64,000 nucleotides of DNA from Stomorhina lunata (GCA_933228675.1 OW121740.1:38046992-38110991); one strand, 5' to 3'; shown: positions 1 through 13,900, numbered from the stretch's first letter. Made by a program: numbers and translations. Notes: generated by a model not told the origin, from the letters alone.

Positions 1-102
1 AAAAACGTAAAACAATTCATTTTTGTAATATAAAAAATATTTACATCTAAAGATTTAAAATTATCACAATTCATGAGATCAGATTATGGTTCAGATAAGT
101 GG

Positions 103-1013
103 CTACTGTTTTTCTAAATATTTATTTCGTTCTAACTCTATTTCAAGTTCTTTTATTTTCATTTCTTGCTTTTTCGCCAAATTTTGCTCTATCACATAAT
201 TGTTGCGTTTGTATTCAGCCAGCTTTTGGGAATGGTAAAGTTTTTCCTCTGCATTTTTTGCTTTAATAACGTCTGTCAATGTTTCGAAACCTTTTCTCAT
301 TTTGTTAAGTTCTCTCCAAATCTCTTTTTGTTCCTTAAGTATAAGTTTGGAAGTATTGCTTAAATCATCCAAGACTTTGCAGATTTTTTCATTTGTTGAC
401 ATTTGGTTTGCCACAAAATTTTGTATATCACTTTGTGTTGGCTCCAGTTTTATTTTTCGCTTTTGCTTCGGATCCATATTATCATCCGGCAACTCATCTA
501 AAAGCATATTTAGCTCATCCTGAATACTATTGGCATCTATGTTCTCCACTTCAACGGATGGATTTGGATCTTTTCTGGTTATACCGAATGACTTAGCCGT
601 TGAGACACCTTTCACTGCAGTATAAAGGCCGCAAAGTTTTGCGACCGCATCTTCTTTTGCAGATATGTGTTGGATGTTATAAGGTCCACCACCCGTTGCG
701 GTTGTCTCCATTCTATTTTCGGCCAACTTTTTGCGAATGCATGCCTTCCAGTCAGCCCAAGCTTTTCTCCAACCAGTTGGATCCTTTTCAGGAGGACCTA
801 AAGAATTAAGTTCGGTTGCCAGGTCCTTCCACAGTTTGTCCAATATCGTCCTATCACCTTTATAGAATCCTTTGGCCAATCTCGGATTTTTTTCCATGAA
901 TTTTAGCAAAGCTTCTTCTTGTTCAGAATTTTTATGTCTTCCCCTAAAAATACAAAATTTTTTCTGATAACTTTTTTTATTTCATGGAAATATTAGTATT
1001 AATTTACTTACAT
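103..1013 (-). CDS. Zeste-like Myb/SANT DNA-binding protein, two exons
   Basis: Likely nuclear DNA-binding protein of the zeste-type Myb/SANT-like family common in insects. Exon 2 is 943-103 (stop TAG at 105-103). The uninterrupted frame starts with a Leu codon at 909, but reads back through GRHKNSEQEEA to a good acceptor (TTTTTAG) at 944. Joining it to a donor GTAAGT at 1011-1006 makes ATG from AT (1013-1012) plus G (943), giving 280 residues; an in-frame TAA lies 14 codons upstream in exon 1. The N-terminal domain (about residues 3-80) has the spaced tryptophans W39, W59, W63 and W66 and the LN.LGPPEKD motif. A basic KQKRKIK stretch (160-166) could be a nuclear signal. Residues about 202-278 are highly charged and probably coiled coil. 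Such genes can be host genes or passengers or regulators of DNA transposons; no transposase or terminal repeats are visible here. The family call is from recognition, without a search. Confidence 0.75.
944..1011 (-). other. 68-bp intron splitting the start codon
   Basis: Donor GTAAGT at 1011-1006 and acceptor TTTTTAG ending at 944. A CTAAT branch-site-like motif lies inside. The length is typical of short fly introns. The exon junction reconstructs ATG GGA AGA CAT, the conserved start of the zeste-like domain. If it were not spliced, the first in-frame Met would be at about 897 and would cut off the domain's N-terminus. Confidence 0.65.
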
Positions 1014-2160
1014 TTTAAATTTTTCTTCTAAATATTGTATTTTAAGTCCTTAAATACTTTTATTATTTTTTTCCTATTCTTTCGAGAAGCTTCTTGCTGT
1101 CGATTTCAAATTACGTTTTTTGTGATGGAATTTATTCACAGAACACTTCAATTCCGTCAGAAATGAAATGGAAATGAAATTTTACTTTTTGTTTCACTTT
1201 GACACGATCTAGAACACAAACGAATCGAAAATTACACTTTCACCTCATTTTACAAATGTAGAACATAGGCGTATTTGATTTTTGTCTATATATATAAATA
1301 AATAAGTTGTGATTTATAACCCAATATAGAATAACATGTCTAAGGTATTATCATATTTTTAGCTTTTTATACCCCGAAGGTGACCAAAAATCAAGGACAT
1401 AAGAAGCCAATAAAACTTATCGATATTTCTATTTTGAATGGTCATTTATACCCCCTAGAGGATTACTACGATAATAATTATGTTTTATTTATGTAAATAC
1501 GTAATGGAATTGACTTGTTGTGACGTTTGTGAGTAAAGAATATAAATAGTATGTTAAACACCTGAAGCCAACATTTAGAAACCTTCATTTGAAATAGTAA
1601 TATTTTATATGTATATTATAGAGATAGAACTTACATATGTATTTGTACTAAAATTGTCTTCTAATTTAATTGCGTTCACTCTTTGCCCAATTATTTGCTC
1701 ATTCATTCTGACACATATTTGATAGTCGACATTTGTCTTTATGTCTATATTTGTGAATTTACGTAAGTGTTTGCTTTCGTCCTTTTCAATTAAGAAGTTC
1801 TATTTGTCCAAGACTAAAAGTAACAAATAATTCTATTAAGAAATAACTTTTTGGTTATTAGATGAATGTTAAACGTTTGTTTAACTTAGTTTAAGTAATT
1901 ATTTGTATTAATAAGACAAGAAAACATTTGTTTTGACAGCGTAACGACTTTGGCATGTTTCTAACTAAAGTCTTAAGGACTAAAATTTATGTTAAGAAAG
2001 CATAAGGATAATGTAAATTAGATAGTAAATAAATGTATACTTCATACATAATATAAATATAAGTGTTTTATATATAACTAAATCATTCACCTTAAACATT
2101 TTTTACAGTTTTGAACTTAGCAATGCACAGTGGGGTATGAGGAAAACAAATATTTCTATA
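1014..2160. other. AT-rich non-coding, upstream of the zeste-like gene
   Basis: No gene, RNA or repeat is recognised. The stretch next to 1014 must hold the 5' untranslated region and promoter of the minus-strand gene. A TA-rich run near 1285-1305 is the only TATA-like sequence and is not convincing. Confidence 0.5.
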
Positions 2161-3807
2161 AACAAGTGCTATAGTCGGTCAAGCCCGACCATACGATACC
2201 CTTAACCACTAAGGGAAAGGTGTTCTTTTTCCCTTATAAAGACAAATATTTGCTAAATTTTGCCATCATCATAAAAATATTTTCTCAAAACTTATATATT
2301 TATGCTGTTTCCGTCATTTGGACTTATATGAGAGCTAGGGTTAAATGTGGGCCGATTATCTCGAAATTTAGCAAATTCATTACAATTTTCACAGAAATTA
2401 TGTATGTAAAAAATCAACTCAAAATTCTCATTATCTTCAGATTTACGAAGGTTTTAATGATTTTTGTCTCATTTAGTGCATTTTGACACAACAGTTTGTA
2501 TGGGAGCTATGGTCAAATGTGGACTGATTTCACCGAAATTTGGTACAGTGATTAAGGTGATAAACAGTGTCTGTTGTAAATTTTATGAAAATATATTGAT
2601 ATTTGTGACCAATATATCAATTTTAACGAATTTTTTAGTAGGAAATTTTTCAAAAATTTACTTTTTTTTAATAGGAAATTTTTCAAAAATTTGCTATTTT
2701 TTAAAAGGAAATTTTTCAAAAATTTACTAATTTTTAATAGGAAATTTTTCAAAAATTTACTATTTTTTAATAGGAAATTTTTCAAAAATTTACTATTTTT
2801 TAATAGGAAACTTTTCAAAAATTTACTATTTTTTAATAGGAAATTTTTCAAAAATTTACTATTTTTTAATAGGAAATTTTTCAAAAATTTACTATTTTTT
2901 AATAGGAAATTTTTCAAAAATTTACTATTTTTTAATAGGAAATTTTTCAAAAATTTACTATTTTTTAATAGGAAATTTTTCAAAAATTTACTATTTTTTA
3001 ATAGGAAATTTTTCAAAAATTTACTATTTTTTAATAGGAAATTTTTCAAAAATTTACTATTTTTTAATAGGAAATTTTTCAAAAATTTACTATTTTTTAA
3101 TAGGAAATTTTTCAAAAAATTACTATTTTTTAATAGGAAATTTTTCAAAAATTTACTATTTTTTAATAGGAAATTTTTCAAAAATTTACTATTTTTTAAT
3201 AGGAAACTTTTCAAAAATTTACTATTTTTTAATAGGAAATTTCTCAAAAATTTACTATTTTTTAATAGGAAATTTTTCAAAAATTTATGAAATTTTCCAC
3301 AAGTTTAATATTTTTTAATTGGAAAATTTTCAGAAATTTAGGTACTATTTTTTAATAGGATATTTTTCAAAAATTTAGGTACTATTTTTTAATAGAAAAT
3401 TTTTCAAAAATTTACTATTTTTAATAGGAAATTTTTCAAACATTTTTTTTGATAATTGGACCATGACTATTGAAACTCGTCAAAATCGGTCCGTTATTTA
3501 TGGTTCCTCCTATAGGTCCCACTTCCCGAAATTGATATATTGGCCGCGAATATAGATATTTTTTCATGAAACCTAAAACATTTGACCATTGCTCCCATAC
3601 AAACTCTTCTTTCAAAACGCAATAAATGAGGCAAAAATCGCTTAAACGCTAGTTAATCTAAAGATATAAGATCTGGAGAAATTGTTTGTATGACGGCAAA
3701 ATTTAGGAAATATTTGTCTTTAAACAGGAAAAATAACACCTTTGACCTTAGTGGCGAAGGGTATCGTATGGTCGGGCTGGACCGACTATAGCACTTTCTT
3801 ACTTGTT
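2161..3807. mobile_element. Foldback non-autonomous element D1
   Basis: Both ends carry the same sequence in inverted orientation: AACAAG, then GTGCTATAGTCGGTC, then GCCCGACCATACGATACCCTT. Each end forms a hairpin (stem GTCGG/CCGAC, with the flanking TAT/ATA adding pairs) next to the terminal AACAAG. The inverted arms extend inward with lower identity: a TTTGTATGGGAGC stretch near 2496 recurs inverted near 3590. The centre is a 33-bp tandem array. No coding capacity. The outer sequence matches the element at 43268-44027, so D1 belongs to that repeat family but has two copies of the same end. Confidence 0.7.
2629..3442. repeat. 33-bp tandem array, about 24 units
   Basis: The unit is roughly CTATTTTTTAATAGG followed by AAATTTTTCAAAAATTT. 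The second half is a near-perfect inverted repeat around one C. Because 33 is a multiple of 3 and the unit lacks stops in some frames, both strands show long periodic open frames; these are not genes. Units are nearly identical from 2740 to 3290 and degenerate beyond, with some insertions (GGTA) after 3330. Confidence 0.95.
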
Positions 3808-4153
3808 ATTGATAAACTCTTAAAAACTTGTGCAAATATAAATTAAAACCTGCAATATTCTTTTATACATTCATTTTTTCTATTCTCATTTGTTTCACTT
3901 TTTTTAGTATAAAATTTCTAGAAAAAATTGTTATAATCCCAATTTATATTTATATGGTTAGGACATTCACCTGTACTGTAAGCTTCTTTTAGTATTTATA
4001 TTACTATAAAAATATTATTGCTTATACAAAGAATTAATAAAATGTATTTGTAACAAAAGGTGTGAAGTGCAATATTTAGTAATAATAGTATTATATGAAA
4101 AGGATATAAAGGCCAAGAACTTGGAGAGGTCATATCAACTAAACGAAAGGAAA
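3808..4153. other. Unique AT-rich spacer
   Basis: Non-coding sequence between element D1 and the first 11-bp satellite. Nothing recognised. Confidence 0.6.
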
Positions 4154-7100
4154 AACTGAACTACAACTGAACTAGAACTGAACTAGAACTGAACTAGAAC
4201 TGAACTAGAACTGAACTAGAACTGAACTAGAACTGAACTAGAACTGAACTAGAACTGAACTAGAACTGAACTAGAACTGAACTAGAACTGAACTAGAACT
4301 GAACTAGAACTGAACTAGAACTGAACTAGAACTGAACTAGAACTGAACTAGAACTGAACTAGAACTGAACTAGAACTGAACTAGAACTGAACTAGAACTG
4401 AACTAGAACTGAACTAGAACTGAACTAGAACTGAACTAGAACTGAACTAGAACTGAACTAGAACTGAACTAGAACTGAACTAGAACTGAACTAGAACTGA
4501 ACTAGAACTGAACTAGAACTGAACTAGAACTGAACTAGAACTGAACTAGAATTGAACTAGAACTGAACTGGAACTAGACTAGAACTGAACTAGAACTGAA
4601 CTAGAACTGAACTAGAACTGAACTAGAACTGAACTAGAACTGAACTAGAACTGAACTAGAACTGAACTAGAACTGAACTGGAACTGAACTAGAACTGAAC
4701 TAGAACTGAACTAGAACTGAACTAGAACTGAACTAGAACTGAACTAGAACTGAACTAGAACTGAACTAGAACTGAACTAGAACTGAACTAGAACTGAACT
4801 AGAACTGAACTAGAACTGAACTAGAACTGAACTAGAACTGAACTAGAACTGAACTAGAACTGAACTAGAACTGAACTAGAACTGAACTAGAACTGAACTA
4901 GAACTGAACTAGAACTGAACTAGAACTGAACTAGAACTGAACTAGAACTGAACTAGAACTGAACTAGAACTGAACTAGAACTGAACTAGAACTGAACTAG
5001 AACTGAACTAGAACTGAACTAGAACTGAACTAGAACTGAACTAGAACTGAACTAGAACTGAACTAGAACTGAACTAGAACTGAACTAGAACTGAACTAGA
5101 ACTGAACTAGAACTGAACTAGAACTGAACTAGAACTGAACTAGAACTGAACTAGAACTGAACTAGAACTGAACTAGAACTGAACTAGAACTGAACTAGAA
5201 CTGAACTAGAACTGAACTAGAACTGAACTAGAACTGAACTAGAACTGAACTAGAACTGAACTAGAACTGAACTAGAACTGAACTAGAACTGAACTAGAAC
5301 TGAACTAGAACTGAACTAGAACTGAACTAGAACTGAACTAGAACTGAACTAGAACTGAACTAGAACTGAACTAGAACTGAACTAGAACTGAACTAGAACT
5401 GAACTAGAACTGAACTAGAACTGAACTAGAACTGAACTAGAACTGAACTAGAACTGAACTAGAACTGAACTAGAACTGAACTAGAACTGAACTAGAACTG
5501 AACTAGAACTGAACTAGAACTGAACTAGAACTGAACTAGAACTGAACTAGAACTGAACTAGAACTGAACTAGAACTGAACTAGAACTGAACTAGAACTGA
5601 ACTAGAACTGAACTAGAACTGAACTAGAACTGAACTAGAACTGAACTAGAACTGAACTAGAACTGAACTAGAACTGAACTAGAACTGAACTAGAACTGAA
5701 CTAGAACTGAACTAGAACTGAACTAGAACTGAACTAGAACTGAACTAGAACTGAACTAGAACTGAACTAGAACTGAACTAGAACTGAACTAGAACTGAAC
5801 TAGAACTGAACTAGAACTGAACTAGAACTGAACTAGAACTGAACTAGAACTGAACTAGAACTGAACTAGAACTGAACTAGAACTGAACTAGAACTGAACT
5901 AGAACTGAACTAGAACTGAACTAGAACTGAACTAGAACTGAACTAGAACTGAACTAGAACTGAACTAGAACTGAACTAGAACTGAACTAGAACTGAACTA
6001 GAACTGAACTAGAACTGAACTAGAACTGAACTAGAACTGAACTAGAACTGAACTAGAACTGAACTAGAACTGAACTAGAACTGAACTAGAACTGAACTAG
6101 AACTGAACTAGAACTGAACTAGAACTGAACTAGAACTGAACTAGAACTGAACTAGAACTGAACTAGAACTGAACTAGAACTGAACTAGAACTGAACTAGA
6201 ACTGAACTAGAACTGAACTAGAACTGAACTAGAACTGAACTAGAACTGAACTAGAACTGAACTAGAACTGAACTAGAACTGAACTAGAACTGAACTAGAA
6301 CTGAACTAGAACTGAACTAGAACTGAACTAGAACTGAACTAGAACTGAACTAGAACTGAACTAGAACTGAACTAGAACTGAACTAGAACTGAACTAGAAC
6401 TGAACTAGAACTGAACTAGAACTGAACTAGAACTGAACTAGAACTGAACTAGAACTGAACTAGAACTGAACTAGAACTGAACTAGAACTGAACTAGAACT
6501 GAACTAGAACTGAACTAGAACTGAACTAGAACTGAACTAGAACTGAACTAGAACTGAACTAGAACTGAACTAGAACTGAACTAGAACTGAACTAGAACTG
6601 AACTAGAACTGAACTAGAACTGAACTAGAACTGAACTAGAACTGAACTAGAACTGAACTAGAACTGAACTAGAACTGAACTAGAACTGAACTAGAACTGA
6701 ACTAGAACTGAACTAGAACTGAACTAGAACTGAACTAGAACTGAACTAGAACTGAACTAGAACTGAACTAGAACTGAACTAGAACTGAACTAGAACTGAA
6801 CTAGAACTGAACTAGAACTGAACTAGAACTGAACTAGAACTGAACTAGAACTGAACTAGAACTGAACTAGAACTGAACTAGAACTGAACTAGAACTGAAC
6901 TAGAACTGAACTAGAACTGAACTAGAACTGAACTAGAACTGAACTAGAACTGAACTAGAACTGAACTAGAACTGAACTAGAACTGAACTAGAACTGAACT
7001 AGAACTGAACTAGAACTGAACTAGAACTGAACTAGAACTGAACTAGAACTGAACTAGAACTGAACTAGAACTGAACTAGAACTGAACTAGAACTGAACTA

Positions 7101-9962
7101 GAACTGAACTAGAACTGAACTAGAACTGAACTAGAACTGAACTAGAACTGAACTAGAACTGAACTAGAACTGAACTAGAACTGAACTAGAACTGAACTAG
7201 AACTGAACTAGAACTGAACTAGAACTGAACTAGAACTGAACTAGAACTGAACTAGAACTGAACTAGAACTGAACTAGAACTGAACTAGAACTGAACTAGA
7301 ACTGAACTAGAACTGAACTAGAACTGAACTAGAACTGAACTAGAACTGAACTAGAACTGAACTAGAACTGAACTAGAACTGAACTAGAACTGAACTAGAA
7401 CTGAACTAGAACTGAACTAGAACTGAACTAGAACTGAACTAGAACTGAACTAGAACTGAACTAGAACTGAACTAGAACTGAACTAGAACTGAACTAGAAC
7501 TGAACTAGAACTGAACTAGAACTGAACTAGAACTGAACTAGAACTGAACTAGAACTGAACTAGAACTGAACTAGAACTGAACTAGAACTGAACTAGAACT
7601 GAACTAGAACTGAACTAGAACTGAACTAGAACTGAACTAGAACTGAACTAGAACTGAACTAGAACTGAACTAGAACTGAACTAGAACTGAACTAGAACTG
7701 AACTAGAACTGAACTAGAACTGAACTAGAACTGAACTAGAACTGAACTAGAACTGAACTAGAACTGAACTAGAACTGAACTAGAACTGAACTAGAACTGA
7801 ACTAGAACTGAACTAGAACTGAACTAGAACTGAACTAGAACTGAACTAGAACTGAACTAGAACTGAACTAGAACTGAACTAGAACTGAACTAGAACTGAA
7901 CTAGAACTGAACTAGAACTGAACTAGAACTGAACTAGAACTGAACTAGAACTGAACTAGAACTGAACTAGAACTGAACTAGAACTGAACTAGAACTGAAC
8001 TAGAACTGAACTAGAACTGAACTAGAACTGAACTAGAACTGAACTAGAACTGAACTAGAACTGAACTAGAACTGAACTAGAACTGAACTAGAACTGAACT
8101 AGAACTGAACTAGAACTGAACTAGAACTGAACTAGAACTGAACTAGAACTGAACTAGAACTGAACTAGAACTGAACTAGAACTGAACTAGAACTGAACTA
8201 GAACTGAACTAGAACTGAACTAGAACTGAACTAGAACTGAACTAGAACTGAACTAGAACTGAACTAGAACTGAACTAGAACTGAACTAGAACTGAACTAG
8301 AACTGAACTAGAACTGAACTAGAACTGAACTAGAACTGAACTAGAACTGAACTAGAACTGAACTAGAACTGAACTAGAACTGAACTAGAACTGAACTAGA
8401 ACTGAACTAGAACTGAACTAGAACTGAACTAGAACTGAACTAGAACTGAACTAGAACTGAACTAGAACTGAACTAGAACTGAACTAGAACTGAACTAGAA
8501 CTGAACTAGAACTGAACTAGAACTGAACTAGAACTGAACTAGAACTGAACTAGAACTGAACTAGAACTGAACTAGAACTGAACTAGAACTGAACTAGAAC
8601 TGAACTAGAACTGAACTAGAACTGAACTAGAACTGAACTAGAACTGAACTAGAACTGAACTAGAACTGAACTAGAACTGAACTAGAACTGAACTAGAACT
8701 GAACTAGAACTGAACTAGAACTGAACTAGAACTGAACTAGAACTGAACTAGAACTGAACTAGAACTGAACTAGAACTGAACTAGAACTGAACTAGAACTG
8801 AACTAGAACTGAACTAGAACTGAACTAGAACTGAACTAGAACTGAACTAGAACTGAACTAGAACTGAACTAGAACTGAACTAGAACTGAACTAGAACTGA
8901 ACTAGAACTGAACTAGAACTGAACTAGAACTGAACTAGAACTGAACTAGAACTGAACTAGAACTGAACTAGAACTGAACTAGAACTGAACTAGAACTGAA
9001 CTAGAACTGAACTAGAACTGAACTAGAACTGAACTAGAACTGAACTAGAACTGAACTAGAACTGAACTAGAACTGAACTAGAACTGAACTAGAACTGAAC
9101 TAGAACTGAACTAGAACTGAACTAGAACTGAACTAGAACTGAACTAGAACTGAACTAGAACTGAACTAGAACTGAACTAGAACTGAACTAGAACTGAACT
9201 AGAACTGAACTAGAACTGAACTAGAACTGAACTAGAACTGAACTAGAACTGAACTAGAACTGAACTAGAACTGAACTAGAACTGAACTAGAACTGAACTA
9301 GAACTGAACTAGAACTGAACTAGAACTGAACTAGAACTGAACTAGAACTGAAGTAGAACTGAACTAGAACTGAACTAGAACTGAACTAGAACTGAACTAG
9401 AACTGAACTAGAACTGAACTAGAACTGAACTAGAACTGAACTAGAACTGAACTAGAATTGAACTAGAACTGAACTAGAACTGAACTAGAACTGAACTAGA
9501 ACTGAACTAGAACTGAACTAGAACTGAACTAGAACTGAACTAGAACTGAACTAGAACTGAACTAGAACTGAACTAGAACTGAACTAGAACTGAACTAGAA
9601 CTGAACTAGAACTGAACTAGAACTGAACTAGAACTGAACTAGAACTGAACTAGAACTGAACTAGAACTGAACTAGAACTGAACTAGAACTGAACTAGAAC
9701 TGAACTAGAACTGAACTAGAACTGAACTAGAACTGAACTAGAACTGAACTAGAACTGAACTAGAACTGAACTAGAACTGAACTAGAACTGAACTAGAACT
9801 GAACTAGAACTAAACTAGAACTAAACTAGAACTGAACTAGAACTGAACTAGAACTGAACTAGAACTGAACTAGAACTGAACTAGAACTGAACTAGAACTG
9901 AACTAGAACTGAACTAGAATTGAACTAGAACTGAACTGGAACTAGACTAGAACTAGAACTGA
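4154..9962. repeat. 11-bp satellite array 1 (GAACTAGAACT), about 528 units
   Basis: A head-to-tail 11-bp repeat covers 5.8 kb with almost no variation. Variants are few and mostly near the edges: ACTACAAC at the left edge, a GAATTG plus GGAACTAGACTAG cluster at 4550-4582, one GGAACTG at 4680, single changes at about 9353 and 9456, two TAAACT units at about 9810-9822, and the GAATTG/GGAACTAGACTAG cluster again at 9918-9952. There is one CTAG per unit. The reverse-complement family makes the array at 55151-58258. Confidence 0.98.
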
Positions 9963-10992
9963 AATTTAACTTAATTAATTTATATGTTATCAAGTATCTT
10001 GTCACGAAAAGACATGCTCTAGTATAAATCTTTTAATGTTTGCTAAATCTCTATTAGTAATAACAAGACACTTGGATGTATAAGTGTTATTTAATGAAGA
10101 CAACAATCTACGACACTTATACGTCTTGTGATGCTTCATCCTTTGTTTCCATGCCTTCGCTTGTATTGCCAACAACATCACGATAATTGTCCTTGACTCT
10201 TAAAATTAACGATTATACAATTTAGTGTCACTTTGGTGTCAACAAAAGACATTTTGCTGTTGTTTGAAGAGTCATCGTTCATTTTAAAAAATGGCTTGAA
10301 CAAAACGATGAAGTGTAATGGCTTTCAGAACGATTGATTGACTAGGGTAATAAATGAGCATTCAAAAAATAAAGTTGTATTTTTTTTTTCAATATAAAAT
10401 ACCTATTAATATCTTCTGCATACAAAATTTTGTATGAAAAACTAAAAATTAATACATTTAATAAATTTCTTTATGCCTAAAATGTTCCCTTACAAATATC
10501 AAACATTTTGAACTATGGTCTTTAATTTGTTTTTCTTAAACTTAATTAGAAATATTTCCAGAAAAATAACAAAGCGTGCTTACATAATTTGTGAAATAAA
10601 CATTTTTACTAAATGTTTATTAGAAGAAAATACCAAAATAAATTACTTATTTAAAGAAATTTAATTTTCCTGTAACAAAAACCTTAGAAAAGCATTAAAT
10701 TTACTTGAACTTTGACTTTAATAAATAATTTAGTTACTGGGGTTTTGCCCTTCTTATGAAATGAATAGAATTTTGCCTTAAGTAAACGAGAAGATAAATG
10801 CAAAGGAACATTCTTGGTCAGAAGAACACATGCAGAATTTCAATTCTGTTATGCAAATGCGGAAAAAAGATAAAATGTATTCAAACTCATCGTATACGAG
10901 GGAATAAATTCAAAAGAGTTTTAATGCGAAAAGAGTTTTTTTCAGTGTTCATTCACGAAAATCTTCAGAAAGGCATAAAAAGGGTTATTAAT
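9963..10992. other. Unique spacer between two 11-bp satellite arrays
   Basis: About 1 kb of AT-rich, non-repetitive DNA. A 66-codon frame (10798-10998) ends inside the next array and has no recognisable features. Nothing else is seen. Confidence 0.6.
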
Positions 10993-13900
10993 GTCTAGTC
11001 ATAGTCTAGTCATAGTCTAGTCATAGTCTAGTCATAGTCTAGTCATAGTCTAGTCATAGTCTAGTCATAGTCTAGTCATAGTCTAGTCATAGTCTAGTCA
11101 TAGTCTAGTCATAGTCTAGTCATAGTCTAGTCATAGTCTAGTCATAGTCTAGTCATAGTCTAGTCATAGTCTAGTCATAGTCTAGTCATAGTCTAGTCAT
11201 AGTCTAGTCATAGTCTAGTCATAGTCTAGTCATAGTCTAGTCATAGTCTAGTCATAGTCTAGTCATAGTCTAGTCATAGTCTAGTCATAGTCTAGTCATA
11301 GTCTAGTCATAGTCTAGTCATAGTCTAGTCATAGTCTAGTCATAGTCTAGTCATAGTCTAGTCATAGTCTAGTCATAGTCTAGTCATAGTCTAGTCATAG
11401 TCTAGTCATAGTCTAGTCATAGTCTAGTCATAGTCTAGTCATAGTCTAGTCATAGTCTAGTCATAGTCTAGTCATAGTCTAGTCATAGTCTAGTCATAGT
11501 CTAGTCATAGTCTAGTCATAGTCTAGTCATAGTCTAGTCATAGTCTAGTCATAGTCTAGTCATAGTCTAGTCATAGTCTAGTCATAGTCTAGTCATAGTC
11601 TAGTCATAGTCTAGTCATAGTCTAGTCATAGTCTAGTCATAGTCTAGTCATAGTCTAGTCATAGTCTAGTCATAGTCTAGTCATAGTCTAGTCATAGTCT
11701 AGTCATAGTCTAGTCATAGTCTAGTCATAGTCTAGTCATAGTCTAGTCATAGTCTAGTCATAGTCTAGTCATAGTCTAGTCATAGTCTAGTCATAGTCTA
11801 GTCATAGTCTAGTCATAGTCTAGTCATAGTCTAGTCATAGTCTAGTCATAGTCTAGTCATAGTCTAGTCATAGTCTAGTCATAGTCTAGTCATAGTCTAG
11901 TCATAGTCTAGTCATAGTCTAGTCATAGTCTAGTCATAGTCTAGTCATAGTCTAGTCATAGTCTAGTCATAGTCTAGTCATAGTCTAGTCATAGTCTAGT
12001 CATAGTCTAGTCATAGTCTAGTCATAGTCTAGTCATAGTCTAGTCATAGTCTAGTCATAGTCTAGTCATAGTCTAGTCATAGTCTAGTCATAGTCTAGTC
12101 ATAGTCTAGTCATAGTCTAGTCATAGTCTAGTCATAGTCTAGTCATAGTCTAGTCATAGTCTAGTCATAGTCTAGTCATAGTCTAGTCATAGTCTAGTCA
12201 TAGTCTAGTCATAGTCTAGTCATAGTCTAGTCATAGTCTAGTCATAGTCTAGTCATAGTCTAGTCATAGTCTAGTCATAGTCTAGTCATAGTCTAGTCAT
12301 AGTCTAGTCATAGTCTAGTCATAGTCTAGTCATAGTCTAGTCATAGTCTAGTCATAGTCTAGTCATAGTCTAGTCATAGTCTAGTCATAGTCTAGTCATA
12401 GTCTAGTCATAGTCTAGTCATAGTCTAGTCATAGTCTAGTCATAGTCTAGTCATAGTCTAGTCATAGTCTAGTCATAGTCTAGTCATAGTCTAGTCATAG
12501 TCTAGTCATAGTCTAGTCATAGTCTAGTCATAGTCTAGTCATAGTCTAGTCATAGTCTAGTCATAGTCTAGTCATAGTCTAGTCATAGTCTAGTCATAGT
12601 CTAGTCATAGTCTAGTCATAGTCTAGTCATAGTCTAGTCATAGTCTAGTCATAGTCTAGTCATAGTCTAGTCATAGTCTAGTCATAGTCTAGTCATAGTC
12701 TAGTCATAGTCTAGTCATAGTCTAGTCATAGTCTAGTCATAGTCTAGTCATAGTCTAGTCATAGTCTAGTCATAGTCTAGTCATAGTCTAGTCATAGTCT
12801 AGTCATAGTCTAGTCATAGTCTAGTCATAGTCTAGTCATAGTCTAGTCATAGTCTAGTCATAGTCTAGTCATAGTCTAGTCATAGTCTAGTCATAGTCTA
12901 GTCATAGTCTAGTCATAGTCTAGTCATAGTCTAGTCATAGTCTAGTCATAGTCTAGTCATAGTCTAGTCATAGTCTAGTCATAGTCTAGTCATAGTCTAG
13001 TCATAGTCTAGTCATAGTCTAGTCATAGTCTAGTCATAGTCTAGTCATAGTCTAGTCATAGTCTAGTCATAGTCTAGTCATAGTCTAGTCATAGTCTAGT
13101 CATAGTCTAGTCATAGTCTAGTCATAGTCTAGTCATAGTCTAGTCATAGTCTAGTCATAGTCTAGTCATAGTCTAGTCATAGTCTAGTCATAGTCTAGTC
13201 ATAGTCTAGTCATAGTCTAGTCATAGTCTAGTCATAGTCTAGTCATAGTCTAGTCATAGTCTAGTCATAGTCTAGTCATAGTCTAGTCATAGTCTAGTCA
13301 TAGTCTAGTCATAGTCTAGTCATAGTCTAGTCATAGTCTAGTCATAGTCTAGTCATAGTCTAGTCATAGTCTAGTCATAGTCTAGTCATAGTCTAGTCAT
13401 AGTCTAGTCATAGTCTAGTCATAGTCTAGTCATAGTCTAGTCATAGTCTAGTCATAGTCTAGTCATAGTCTAGTCATAGTCTAGTCATAGTCTAGTCATA
13501 GTCTAGTCATAGTCTAGTCATAGTCTAGTCATAGTCTAGTCATAGTCTAGTCATAGTCTAGTCATAGTCTAGTCATAGTCTAGTCATAGTCTAGTCATAG
13601 TCTAGTCATAGTCTAGTCATAGTCTAGTCATAGTCTAGTCATAGTCTAGTCATAGTCTAGTCATAGTCTAGTCATAGTCTAGTCATAGTCTAGTCATAGT
13701 CTAGTCATAGTCTAGTCATAGTCTAGTCATAGTCTAGTCATAGTCTAGTCATAGTCTAGTCATAGTCTAGTCATAGTCTAGTCATAGTCTAGTCATAGTC
13801 TAGTCATAGTCTAGTCATAGTCTAGTCATAGTCTAGTCATAGTCTAGTCATAGTCTAGTCATAGTCTAGTCATAGTCTAGTCATAGTCTAGTCATAGTCT

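Noticed and set aside
2552..3290. Long open frames on both strands (242 and 199 residues) with 11-residue periodicity
   Set aside because: They are the translation of the 33-bp tandem repeat, whose length is a multiple of three; both strands are open at once and there is no other coding signal.
10798..10998. 66-residue frame next to satellite array 2
   Set aside because: No recognisable domain, and it ends within the satellite.
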